The position numbers and the translations under genes are program-made. Source: Candidatus Accumulibacter conexus (GTDB lineage: Bacteria > Pseudomonadota > Gammaproteobacteria > Burkholderiales > Rhodocyclaceae). Taken from it: a stretch of DNA of 64,000 nt. The notes under the pieces were generated by a model. The model did no database searches. It was not told the DNA's origin and was given only the letters and a program-made list of their open reading frames with translations. The first letter of the stretch is position 1, and each line of letters starts with the position of its first letter. Location of the stretch: the NCBI GenBank assembly GCA_017592775.1, contig JAGFNJ010000008.1, forward strand, positions 1-64,000. Direction: 5' to 3'. This document shows, one piece after another, positions 21,501-27,264 of this stretch.

Positions 21501-23451
21501 CGAGCAGCCCCCTGAGCACCTCGCTGGCCGCCGTGCCAACGAGCACGTCCGCTGCCGAGGTGCCGATCAGCGTCTGTGGATTCCACCACGAAGCGTCGCC
21601 GAAGTTCTCCGAGACCAGACTGCTCTTGCTGACGTTCTGCAGCGTCGCCGCAAGCTGGAAGGCCGCCGGACCGGTGAAACCGTCGAGATCGATTTCGAGA
21701 CGCGTGTCGGCGCCCACGTGCTTCAGGCGCGTATGACCACTGTCGAAGGGGTCGCCGCCGTAGTTGTAGTTGCTCAAGCGGGCAAGCGGAATCCGGATCG
21801 TGTCGCCTTCCCATCCAGCCGTGAAGTCGGTGATCGTGTCGGCCGACGTGTCGGCAGCCGTATCCCAGACGTGGAAGGTGTCCTTGGCGGCGCCACCGGT
21901 CAGCGTATCGTTGCCGGCCAGCCCTCTGACCTGGTCGCCGGCAGCTGTTCCGACCAGTACGTCCCCGGCAGAGGTACCGATGATGAACTGCAGTTTCCAA
22001 CTGTCGCCAGGGTCAGCACCAAAGTTCTCGGCGACGAGATTCGCCTTGCTGACATTCTGCAGCGTCGCTGCAAGCTGGAACGATGCGGGGCCATCCAGAC
22101 CATCGAGATCGATTTCGAGGCGCGTGTCGGCACCCGCCTGCGTCAGGCGTGCATGACCACTGTCGAACGGGTCGCCATAGTTGTAGTTGCTCAGCGGGAT
22201 GACCGGAATCGGGATCGTGTCGCCAGCGAATCCCGCTGCGAAGTCGGTGATCGTCTCGGCGGAGGTATCCCCGGCGGTATCCCAGACATAGAAGATGTCC
22301 GCACTGCCGCCACCGGTCAGCGTGTCGTTGCCTCCCTGGCCATAGATGTCGTCCTTTCCCTCACCGCCGTCGAGGCTGTCGTTGCCGAGCCCGCCGTAGA
22401 GCGTGTCGTTCCCCTCCTCGCCACTCAGGGTGTCGTTGCCGCTGAGCCCTTTGACGAAATCGGCCGCGAGGCTGCCAGTCATCGAGTCGGGGCCGTTGGT
22501 CCCCAGAACTGCGGCGCTGATCGACAGCGTGTAGCTTCCCATTTCGTAGTAGGCATCGGCCGCGAGATAGTAGGTCCCCGTCCCAGTCGGCGCCGCGACG
22601 AACTCGAACCGCGAGTTGAGTCCGGTTCCAGAGTCGTCGTCGGCCGTCCCAGCAATGAGGGCACCGGCATCGGCGTAGATGCCGCCAAAGTAGGGATCGC
22701 TGAGCGTGCCCTTTCCGGTGTCCGAGCCTTCGAGGTCGACGCGGTAGTGAACACCGCCGATGAGCCTGACGCGGAACCAGTCGATGTCCCCGAGGTTTTC
22801 GATCTCGCCGGTGACTGGGGAGCCGGGCGTAATGCTGCCGGTGGTGCTTGGGTCGGCCGCGTAGTCGTCGGCCAACACGCCATCGTAAGCCGCCAGCGCG
22901 GCTGCCGTCGCAAACCCGGTCGACTCGATCGCCCCAGACGTCGCTTCGAGGCTCCAGTCGCCACCCAGCGCGGCATTGCCGGTGCGGTCGTCCGAGGCAG
23001 CGACGTCGGCGCCGGTGGCGGCAGCCAGTGCCCGCAGGAAGTCCGCTCCCTCGTCGCCGGCAGCGACATCGCAGCCATAGAGGAGGATATCGCCGCCTCG
23101 CCTCAAGGCGCCGCCGATGGCGGCGAGAGCGTCGGCATGTTCGGCCAGGGTCGAGTTGGAGAGGCTGGAGACACCGAGCTGGATGGACCCGGGGCGGCCA
23201 TGCGAGACGATGTGGATGGAGTCGATGCCACGGCGTCCAGCGAGGTGTGTGGCGATCTCGCGGACGCCGTTCCCGCCGGCGGTCAGACGGATGACTTCGC
23301 TGCCGGGAGGGCAGGCAGCGAGCAGTTCCGATACATCGGCGGTGGCATCGATGAAGACCATCTGCTGTGCTGTGCCGATCATCGACCAATCCGTACTGGT
23401 CGGATACCTGTTGGGTCCGCTTGCCCTCTGCCCCCACTGCCCGCCTGCCAT
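9544..23451 (-). CDS. 4635-residue RTX protein with N-terminal DUF4347 domain
   Basis: I place the start at ATG 23451 because GGGAGG lies eight bases upstream; the frame extends back to a TTG at 23592 without support. Residues ~31-193 are a DUF4347 domain with I-V-S-H-G (His84) and L-L-Y-G-C-D-V-A (Cys127). Residues ~195-315 resemble a PPC (pre-peptidase C-terminal) beta domain, ending in Y-Y-L-A-A-D and Y-T-L-S-I-S. Then come 23 copies of a ~136-residue module (nonapeptides plus D-T-I-T-D-F and G-H-A-R-L-T-Q), a bridging RTX section (~3500-3700), and five larger RTX units with D-A-Y-Y-L-D-H. The last ~95 residues (F-R-F-D-T-L-P-N-A-A-T-N-R-D to V-D-F-L-V-T) look like a type I secretion tail, ending in Asp plus hydrophobics as in serralysins. 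It is probably secreted by an ABC exporter not present here. The neighbouring RTX genes are on the same strand, but gaps of several hundred bases argue against tight coupling. Confidence 0.92.
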   Translation of the reverse strand: MAGGQWGQRASGPNRYPTSTDWSMIGTAQQMVFIDATADVSELLAACPPGSEVIRLTAGGNGVREIATHLAGRRGIDSIHIVSHGRPGSIQLGVSSLSNSTLAEHADALAAIGGALRRGGDILLYGCDVAAGDEGADFLRALAAATGADVAASDDRTGNAALGGDWSLEATSGAIESTGFATAAALAAYDGVLADDYAADPSTTGSITPGSPVTGEIENLGDIDWFRVRLIGGVHYRVDLEGSDTGKGTLSDPYFGGIYADAGALIAGTADDDSGTGLNSRFEFVAAPTGTGTYYLAADAYYEMGSYTLSISAAVLGTNGPDSMTGSLAADFVKGLSGNDTLSGEEGNDTLYGGLGNDSLDGGEGKDDIYGQGGNDTLTGGGSADIFYVWDTAGDTSAETITDFAAGFAGDTIPIPVIPLSNYNYGDPFDSGHARLTQAGADTRLEIDLDGLDGPASFQLAATLQNVSKANLVAENFGADPGDSWKLQFIIGTSAGDVLVGTAAGDQVRGLAGNDTLTGGAAKDTFHVWDTAADTSADTITDFTAGWEGDTIRIPLARLSNYNYGGDPFDSGHTRLKHVGADTRLEIDLDGFTGPAAFQLAATLQNVSKSSLVSENFGDASWWNPQTLIGTSAADVLVGTAASEVLRGLLGNDTLTGSGGTDTFHVWDTAADTSADTITDFAAGAGGDTIRIPLARLTNHGSGDPFYSGHARLVQSGADTRLEIDVDGLDGPGGFQLVATLQNVSKTTLIGQNLGDPAWKPQTLIGSAAGDVLVGTAASEVLRGLSGNDTLTGGAGTDTFHVWETAGDTSADTITDFTAGAGGDTIRIPLARLTNYAGGDPFDSGHVRLTPSGADTRFEVDLDGLQGPGAFQLAATLQNVSKSSLIWQNLGDMPWWNPQTLIGTAAADSLVGTAASEVLRGLAGNDTLTGGAGRDTFHFWDTAGDTSADTITDFTAGWDGDTIRIPVARLSNYSGGDPFDSGHARLTQSGADTLLEVDRDGFEGPGAFQLLVTLQNVAKTNVDAQNLGGDPRWNPQTLIGTVAADVLVGTAANEVMSGLSGNDTLTGGGGTDSFSIWNVAGDVSTDTITDFAAGARGDTIRIPVARLGNYLGGDPFDSGHARLTQSGADTRLEIDLDGFAGPAAFQLAATLQNVSKSSLVSENLGNASWWNPQTLIGTSAADVLVGTAASEVLTGLLGNDTLTGSHGTDTFHIWDTAADTSADTITDFMAGAGGDTIRIPLARLTNHSSGDPFYSGHARLVQSGADTRLEIDVDGLDGPAAFQLAATLQSVSRTTLIGQNLGDAFWKPQTLIGSAASEVLVGTAASEVLRGLAGNDTLTGGAGRDTFHFWDTAGDTSADTITDFTAGAGGDTIRIPLARLANYGGGDPFDSGHVRLVQSGADTRLEIDVDGRGGPATFQALATLQNVTKSGLIAQNLGDMPWWNPQTLIGTAFADVLVGSVASEVLRGLAGNDTLTGGAGTDTFYFWDAVGDTSVDTITDFAAGIDGDRLRIPVDSLTNFAGGDPFYSGHARLTQSGADTQLAIDVDGLDGPATFQALATLQNVSKNSLVSQNFADTPWWNPQTVLGSALADVLVGSVLSEVLRGLAGNDTLTGGAGTDTFLFWDTVGDTSVDTITDFAAGIDGDRLRIPVDRLTNYSGDDPFYSGHARLTESGTDTLLEIDLDGLQGPGSFQLAATLHNVSKTSLVWQNFGDASSWNPQTLIGTAAADVLVGTAVNEVVRGLAGRDTVTGGAGTDTFHLWETVGDTSADTITDFTAGWDGDTIRIPVARLSNYNYVDPFDSGHARVRQSGADSLLEFDLDGFQGPGTFQLAATLQNVSKNSLISQNFGGTTWWNPQTLIGGAVADVLAGTAANEVLRGLAGNDTLTGGAGTDTFHVWDTVGDTSNDTITDFAAGSGDDTIRIPVARLTNYFHGDPFDSGHARLTQAGADTRLEIDPDGPDGPGTFLPAATLQNVTKASLVSQNFGGESGWNPQSLIGTSAPEVLVGTAAGEVIKGFAGNDTLTGGAGRDTFHFWDTVGDTSADTITDFTAGWNGDTIRIPVTRLSNYSGGDPFDSGHARLTQSGADTRLEIDLDGLDGPATFQLAATLQNVSKSAVIGDNVGDGFWNPQTLIGTAAADVLVGTAANEVMSGLSGNDTLTGGGGTDSFSIWNVAGDASTDTITDFSTGARGDTIRIPVARLGSYLGGDPFDSGHARLTQSGADTRLEIDLDGFAGPAAFQLAATLQNVSKGSFVWQNFGNASWWNPQTLIGTSAADVLVGTAASEVLRGLLGNDTLTGSHGTDTFHIWDTAADTSTDTITDFMAGAGGDTIRIPLARLTNCVGDPFASGHVRLTQSGADTRLEIDLDGLEGPATVQLAATLQNVSKSSLISENFGDTPWWNPQTLIGTAAADSLVGTAAREVLRGLAGNDTLTGGAGPDTFHIWDTAGDTSADTITDFTAGMDGDTIPIPLHRLSNYTAADPFDSGHARLTQSGADTRLEIDLDGLAGPATFQLAATLQNVSKSALIGQNVGDAFWNPQTLIGTSAADVLVGTAASEMLYGLAGNDTLTGGAGADTFSFWDTVADVSTDTITDFTAGTGGDTIRIPLARLRNHFGGSPFDSGHARLIQLGGDTRLEIDLDGLEGPGGLQLAATLRNVSKTSLIAHNFGGDPTWNPQTLIGTAGADVLVGTAASEILRGLPGNDTLTGSAGTDTFHVWDTPEDTSTDTITDFTAGTGGDTIRIPIARLTNYFYGDPFYSGHARLTQAGAETRLEIDLDGLEGPGVLRLVATLQNVGKNSLVGQNLGDPSWNPQTLIGTAAADALVGTAADEVFRGLAADDTLTGGAGMDTFHTWDTAGDTSADTITDFTAGSGGDTIRIPVARLSNYGYGDPFHSGHARVTQSGADTRLEIDLDGLGGPGAFQLLATLQNVAKTNLNGHNLGNASWNPQTLIGSAATDVLVGTAADEVFRGLAGNDILTGGAGMDTFHTWDTAGDTSVDTITDFTAGSAGDTIRIPVDRLANRFADDPFQSGHARLTQAGAATLLEIDLDGIGGPAPFQRLVTLQNVSKTSLNGQNFGNASWNPQTLIGTAAADMLVGTAVDEVLRGLAGNDTLTGGAGTDTFHIWDAAGDTSADTITDFTTGSGGDTARIPVARLTNHFGDDPFHSGHARLTQAGADTRLEIDRDGLDGAGAFQLAATLQNVSKTSLVGQNFGDASWNPQTLIGTAGADALVGTAVNEVLRGLAGNDTLTGGPGSDTFLLWDVAGDTSADTITDFTAGAGGDRIPVPLIGLSNYFGGDPFYSGHARLAQAGADTRLEIDRDGLDGPEAFRLAATLQNVSDTSLTGHNLGDGSWTPRVIMGTAAADVLVGTTAAEALRGLTGSDTLTGGAGTDTFHVWDAFGDSSTDTITDFVAGTGGDTIRILLARLTHYVVGGDPFDCGHVRLTQSGADTRLEIDLDGFDGAAAFQLAATLQNVVKSSLIGQNFGDASWNPQTIIGTWAADVLIGTAANEVIRGIAGNDTLQGGEGDDTLAGGSGSDSASYVDAAAGVSVNLATVGVQQNTLGAGHDILSDIENLAGSAFADTLSGDGNANYLSGGSGDDSLDGGAGNDTLDGGAGSDRLWGGLGADSLIGGDGSDSYYVDHIGDSVTESKADAAAGGIDLVCSSLAAYTLGAHIESGRILNTGAANLTGNGLDNLLEAGSGANVLDGAGGIDTVSYLYGASRGVSVSLAVSGPQATTGSGSDTLISIENLGGSTYADLLRGDGNANILAGAQGNDFLDGGAGNDSLAGDSGNDTLWGGSGADSLIGGDGNDAYYLDNPGDSASETNANPASGGVDQAFSYLAALTLGTHIENGRILAPGVANLSGNDLDNVLEAGSGNNVLDGAGGIDTASYLYGASSGVSVSLAVSGAQATGGSGSDTLIHVENLTGSTYADLLRGDHNPNLLSGAQGNDFLDGGAGSDTLDGGNGNDTLWGGTGGDSLVGGDGNDAYYLDHPGDSISETNADPTSGGTDQVFSYLTALTIGACIENGRILSVAAADLNGNGLDNVLHGGTGANILDGGAGNDTLDGGAGNDTLWGGTGADSLLGGDGNDAYYLDHAGDSVSETNPNPVSGGIDQVFSSLATHTLGANVENGRILTSGIADLNGNGLDNVLEAGTGNNRLEGGAGRDTVSYLYGASKSVSVSLAIAGAQATGGSGSDTLIGIENLVGSTYTDLLRGDANANLLAGAQGNDFLDGGAGSDTLDGGAGNDTLWGGTGADSLLGGDGSDAYYLDHAGDSVSETNANPASGGTDQVFSYLATLTLGANVENGRILAPGVANLSGNGLDNLLEAGSGSNILDGAGGIDTASYLYGASSGVSVSLAIAGAQATGGSGIDTLVGIENLSGSTYADLLRGDGSANLLSGVQGDDFLDGGAGSDTLDGGSGNDTLWGGTGADSLVGGDGNDAYYLDHAGDSVSETNANPASGGTDQVFSYLASCTLAANVENGRILATGAANLNGNGLDNLLQGGSGNNRLAGGTGNDTLLGGSGADFFRFDTLPNAATNRDMIGDFNVLDDTIGLENAVFASLATGPLAAGSFRSGAGITAAADADDFVIYDSSSGALYYDANGNAGAGPVQIASLGGGLALSPVDFLVT
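9940..12600 (-). repeat. 528-bp RTX units, one shortened to 312 bp
   Basis: The anchor ttgtcgag (in one unit ttatcgag) occurs at 9941, 10469, 10997, 11309, 11837 and 12365, so the spacings are 528, 528, 312, 528 and 528 bp. The 528-bp unit equals the 312-bp unit seen at 160-1690 plus a 216-bp segment encoding S-Y-L-Y-G-A-S, V-S-V-S-L-A and A-D-L-L-R-G-D. One unit lacks exactly that segment. Confidence 0.85.
13050..22420 (-). repeat. 23-copy array of ~408-bp modules
   Basis: Neighbouring anchors (cagcgt/caatat) at 13705, 14113, 14521 and 14929 are exactly 408 bp apart, and the whole array averages about 410 bp. I count 23 D-T-I-T-D-F segments. Each module reads roughly G-N-D-T-L-T-G-G, D-T-F-H-x-W-D-T, D-T-I-T-D-F, G-D-T-I-R-I-P, F-D-S-G-H-A-R-L-T-Q, L-E-I-D-L-D-G, L-Q-N-V-S-K, N-P-Q-T-L-I-G-T. 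Copies are similar but not identical. Confidence 0.9.
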
Positions 23452-23799
23452 GTGACGCACCTCCCGAACCAATTGATGACGATTGACCGCACAGCACCTG
23501 CGATTCCCGCGCGATGGCTCGCCCCGTGCTTGGCGGATGGGCAGCGTCCCTGCCGTTACCGAGGGGCTCACCGCGGACGCCGCAGTCCCCAAAGAATAAT
23601 CTAGCAGGCGGTAAGGGAATTGGAGGAACTATTTCCATCTCACCTGCAGCATGCATCGAAGGCCGGCACGCCTTGGTGGCGGGCCCGGAGACGGCATGCG
23701 AAGCGCCGGGACCTGCGCAGCCAGGCCGTTGCCATGCCGGGCATCGGGGCCCTCGCTGGCGTCGGCGGGTTGCCTCCGGGTGAGCGGCGGCAGGGCGGT
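23452..23799. other. Intergenic region between the two RTX genes
   Basis: About 350 bp upstream of the DUF4347-RTX gene. It holds the GGGAGG ribosome binding site near 23460 and a relatively AT-rich patch at about 23590-23640 that could contain a promoter. I cannot assign convincing -35/-10 boxes. A weak -24/-12-like match at 23719-23734 is listed among the rejected items. No gene seen. Confidence 0.45.
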
Positions 23800-23829
23800 G
23801 CCTCTGCCGCCGGGAATGGCGGCAGAGGC
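23800..23829 (-). terminator. Perfect 12-bp stem-loop after the serralysin-like gene
   Basis: GCCTCTGCCGCC and GGCGGCAGAGGC pair perfectly around a six-base loop. The stem begins eight bases after the TGA at 23838-23840 (minus strand). It lacks a U-tract. Its position strongly suggests a 3'-end structure for transcript ending or stability. Confidence 0.6.
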
Positions 23830-23837
23830 TGCTGACT

Positions 23838-26800
23838 TCAGGTGATGAGGAAGTCGAGGTGGCTCAACGTGAGACCACTGCCCAGGGTGGCGATCTGCAC
23901 CGGGGCGGCGCCGGTATTGCCGTTCGCGTCGTAGTAGAGGGCGCCGGAGCTGCTGTCGTAGATCAGGTAATCGTCGGCGTCGGCGGCGCTGCTGAAGCCG
24001 GCGCCGGAGCGGAACGACGCGGCCGCGGGGGTGCCGGTGGCGGCAAGCGAGCTGAAAACAGCGTTTTCGAGTTCGATGGTGTCGTCGAGGGCACTGAAGT
24101 CGGCGATCGTGTCGCGGTTGCTTGCGGCATGCGGCTGGGTGTCGAAGCGGAAGATATCGGCGCCACTGCCACCGAAGAGACTGTCGTTGCCCAGTCCGCC
24201 GAGCAAGTGATCGTTGCCCGCGCCACCGTCGAGCGTGTCGCTGCCATTGCCGCCGTCGATCCGGTTGGCGTTGCCGTTGCCGGTCAGGGTGTCGGGGTAG
24301 GTCGATCCGGTGAGGTTCTCGATGTTGATCAGGGTGTCGCTGCCGGACCCGCCGGTTGCCTGCGCCCCGGCGACGGCGAGGCTGACGCTGACGCCGCTGC
24401 TGGCGCCGTAGAGGTAAGTGACGGTGTCGATGCCGCCGGCACCGTCGAGGACGTTGTTGCCGCTGCCGGCCTCGAGGAAGTTGTCGAGGCCGTTGCCACT
24501 GAGGTTGGCGGTGCCGGGAGCGAGGATCCGCCCGTTCTCGACGTTCGCGGCGAGGGTAATGGCGGCGAGGTAACTGAAGACCTGGTCGGTGCCGCCGCTC
24601 GCCGGGTTGGCGTTGGTCTCGCTGACGCTGTCGCCGGCGTTGTCGAGGTAGTAGGCATCGTTGCCGTCACCGCCGACCAGGCTGTCGGCGCCGGTGCCGC
24701 CCCAGAGCGTGTCGTTGCCGGCGCCACCATCGAGGGTGTCGCTGCCGGCGCCGCCGTCGAGAAAGTCGTTGCCCTGCGCGCCCGCAAGGAGGTTGGCGTT
24801 GGCGTCGCCGCGCAGCAGGTCAGCGTAGGTCGATCCGGCAAGGTTCTCGATTCCCACCAGGGTGTCGCTGCCGGAGCCGCCGGTCGCCTGCGCACCGGCG
24901 ATGGCGAGGCTGACGCTGACACTCTTGCTGGCGCCGTAGAGGTAGCTGACGGTGTCGATGCCGCCGGTGCCGTCGAGGACGTTGTTGCCGCTGCCGGCCT
25001 CGAGGAAGTTGTCGAGGCCGTTGCCACTGAGGTTGGCGGTGCCGGGAGCGAGGATCCGCCCGTTCTCGACGTTCGCGCCGAGGGTGAGGGTGGCGAGGTA
25101 ACTGAAGACCTGGTCGGTGCCGCCACTCGCCGGGTTGGCGTTGGTCTCGCTGAAGCTGTCGCCAGCGTTGTCGAGGTAGTAGGCGTCGTTGCCGTCGCCG
25201 CCGACCAGGCTGTCGGCACCGGTACCGCCCCAGAGCGTGTCGTTGCCGGCGCCGCCATCGAGGGTGTCGCTGCCGGCGCCGCCGTCGAGAAAGTCGTTGC
25301 CCTGCGCGCCAGACAGGAGGTTGGCGCTGCCGTCGCCGCGCAACAGGTCGGCGTAGGTCGAACCGCCAAGGTTCTCGATGCTTGTCAGCGTGTCGCTGCC
25401 GGAACCGCCGGTCGCCTGCGCACCGGTGACGGCGAGACTGACGCTGACGCCGCTGCTGGCGCCGTAGAGATAGCTGGCGGTATCGGTCCCGCCGGCGCCG
25501 TCGAGGACGTTGTTGCCACTGCCGGCCTCGAGGAGGTTGTCGAGGCCGTTGCCGCTGAGGCTGGCGACGCCGGGAGCGAGGATCCTCCCGTTCTCGATGT
25601 TCGTGCCGAGGGTGACGGCGGCGAGGTAACTGAAGACCTGGTCGGTGCCGCCGCTCGTCGGGTTGGCGTTGCTCTCGCTGGCGCTGTCGCCGGCATGGTC
25701 GAGGTAGTAGGCGTCGTTGCCGTCACCGCCGACCATGCTGTCGGCGCCGGTACCGCCCCAGAGCGTGTCGTTGCCGGCGCCACCGTCGAGGGTGTCGTTG
25801 CCGGCGCCGCCGTCGAGAAAGTCGTTGCCCTGCGCACCGGCAAGGAGGTTGGCGTTGCCGGCGCCGCGCAACAGGTCGGCGTAGGTCGAGCCGCTAAGGT
25901 TCTCGATTCCCACCAGGGTATCGCTGCCGGAACCGCCGGTCGCCTGCGCACCGGCGATGGCGAGGCTGACGCTGACGCCGCTGCTGGCGCCGTAGAGATA
26001 GCTGGCGGTATCGATGCCGGTCCCGCCGTTCAACGTATCGCCACCCTCGGCGCCGTCGAGCGTATCGTTGCCGTCACCGCCATCGAGGAAGTTTGCCGTG
26101 GAGTTGCCGATGAGCAGGTCGCCACCGGAACCCCCGATGGCGTTCTCGATGAGCACGCCGAAAGCGATTGCCAGGTTGTCGGTGCCGTCGTAGGTGGCCA
26201 CGGGCCCCGATGCGCCGGCCGGCAGTGGGTCCGACTCGATGGCGATGCGCGAGAAGTGGCCGGCGCGCAGGTCGAGCGTACAGGCGCGCGAGAAATTGGC
26301 CACCGACAGCGTGTCGATCCCGCCGGCGTCCCAGATGGTCATGGAGAAAGGCGACTCGGGGTCGAAGCCATAGACGTCGTCGCCGGTGTGGTAGCTCGTA
26401 TTCGCGCCGTAGAGATATTGGATGGCGGCGATGTCGTAGAGCATCGGCGTTTGCGGCGTGACGGTGAAGTAGGTCCAGGAATAGGACCCGCCACCATGAT
26501 CGACGACATCGCGAAACAGACCGTGGGGATGACTTTCGTAGGCCATCAGCGTGTACTGCTCGTTGTCCAGGCTTGGCGGCAGGACCGGCTGGTCGTCGAA
26601 GGGATGCTTCAGACCGAGGCTGTGTCCGATCTCGTGCAGCAGCGACGAGAAATCATTCGTACCGGGCGACCAGTCCGTGGTGGCTTGAGAGACATTGATC
26701 CAGATGTCGCCGCCAGCGGGCCAGTAATCGTTCGGATACAGCGACCACCCCCAGTAGGACGCGATGGCGGGGTCGGCCGTGTGGGCGAGACGGATGTCGC

Positions 26801-27119
26801 CGACGTCCGTCGCGGTTTCGCCGATTTCGACGAGGCTCAGGTTGGCGAGGTTTGCCCACGCCTGCATGGCCAGGCGTGTCGCAGCCTGGTTCGCCGGACT
26901 GAGGGCCGAGGCGGTGGCGGGTTCATTGTGCGGCGATCCGTACGCCGCCGGCGCCGCCCAGACGGCGGTCCCGCTGGCACCGGGGAAGCTGTAACCGACC
27001 GTCGCGCCAACGCCAGCGCCGGCGCTCCCCCATTTCACTCCGCCGAGCAGCGCATCGATCAGGTCGTCGCCCGAGTCGGCAACGGCGCTGGCGGGCATGG
27101 TGGACGTCGGACTGGTCAC
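23838..27119 (-). CDS. Serralysin-like RTX metalloprotease (M10)
   Basis: This 1093-residue secreted zinc protease has the motif H-E-I-G-H-S-L-G-L-K-H at residues 162-172 (His162, His166, His172 bind zinc; Glu163 is catalytic). A Met-turn L-M-A-Y follows at ~191-194; serralysins usually have S-M-S-Y, so this is slightly variant. After the catalytic domain (~20-300) comes the serralysin C-terminal region and RTX repeats built from three 176-residue units. The tail of ~95 residues ends in L-D-F-L-I-T, as expected for type I secretion. The start is GTG 27119, with AGGAGA eight bases upstream; an in-frame ATG lies at 27098. A true serralysin is ~480 residues, so this one is enlarged by extra RTX units. 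It probably processes proteins outside the cell; the substrate is unknown. Confidence 0.93.
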   Translation of the reverse strand: MTSPTSTMPASAVADSGDDLIDALLGGVKWGSAGAGVGATVGYSFPGASGTAVWAAPAAYGSPHNEPATASALSPANQAATRLAMQAWANLANLSLVEIGETATDVGDIRLAHTADPAIASYWGWSLYPNDYWPAGGDIWINVSQATTDWSPGTNDFSSLLHEIGHSLGLKHPFDDQPVLPPSLDNEQYTLMAYESHPHGLFRDVVDHGGGSYSWTYFTVTPQTPMLYDIAAIQYLYGANTSYHTGDDVYGFDPESPFSMTIWDAGGIDTLSVANFSRACTLDLRAGHFSRIAIESDPLPAGASGPVATYDGTDNLAIAFGVLIENAIGGSGGDLLIGNSTANFLDGGDGNDTLDGAEGGDTLNGGTGIDTASYLYGASSGVSVSLAIAGAQATGGSGSDTLVGIENLSGSTYADLLRGAGNANLLAGAQGNDFLDGGAGNDTLDGGAGNDTLWGGTGADSMVGGDGNDAYYLDHAGDSASESNANPTSGGTDQVFSYLAAVTLGTNIENGRILAPGVASLSGNGLDNLLEAGSGNNVLDGAGGTDTASYLYGASSGVSVSLAVTGAQATGGSGSDTLTSIENLGGSTYADLLRGDGSANLLSGAQGNDFLDGGAGSDTLDGGAGNDTLWGGTGADSLVGGDGNDAYYLDNAGDSFSETNANPASGGTDQVFSYLATLTLGANVENGRILAPGTANLSGNGLDNFLEAGSGNNVLDGTGGIDTVSYLYGASKSVSVSLAIAGAQATGGSGSDTLVGIENLAGSTYADLLRGDANANLLAGAQGNDFLDGGAGSDTLDGGAGNDTLWGGTGADSLVGGDGNDAYYLDNAGDSVSETNANPASGGTDQVFSYLAAITLAANVENGRILAPGTANLSGNGLDNFLEAGSGNNVLDGAGGIDTVTYLYGASSGVSVSLAVAGAQATGGSGSDTLINIENLTGSTYPDTLTGNGNANRIDGGNGSDTLDGGAGNDHLLGGLGNDSLFGGSGADIFRFDTQPHAASNRDTIADFSALDDTIELENAVFSSLAATGTPAAASFRSGAGFSSAADADDYLIYDSSSGALYYDANGNTGAAPVQIATLGSGLTLSHLDFLIT
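24300..26010 (-). repeat. 528-bp RTX units in the protease gene
   Basis: Anchors at 24481, 25009 and 25537 are exactly 528 bp apart. The units are very similar to those in the neighbouring gene (9940-12600), including E-N-G-R-I-L-A-P-G, S-Y-L-Y-G-A-S and A-D-L-L-R-G, which implies exchange of sequence between the genes. Confidence 0.88.
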
Positions 27120-27264
27120 GGGCCGAGTCTCCTGGCCGCTGGCGGCGAACTGCCGCTACCCGGTCTTCGCGCCACGACGCCGGGCGGCCGCAGGGACGGC
27201 GCGCGCGCGCCGGCAGCGACTCTGGCCGGCGGCGAGAGCGGGGGCACCAGTAGTGCTCGATGCC

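Noticed and set aside
12751-23604. Plus-strand open frames of 909, 1714 and 938 codons opposite the DUF4347-RTX gene
   Set aside because: Same reason: low-complexity R-V-G-A-R-L-R-Q-style repeats mirroring the 408-bp array, with no ribosome binding sites and no recognisable domain.
23719-23734. Possible -24/-12 promoter upstream of the DUF4347-RTX gene (minus strand TGGCAACGGCCTGGCT)
   Set aside because: The -12 half has TGGC in place of TTGC, the surroundings are GC-rich, and no copy of the 17-base element lies upstream, so chance is likely.
1-27119. CRISPR array suggested by regular repeats
   Set aside because: The repeats are 312-528 bp, in frame and coding; no short palindromic repeats with unique spacers occur.
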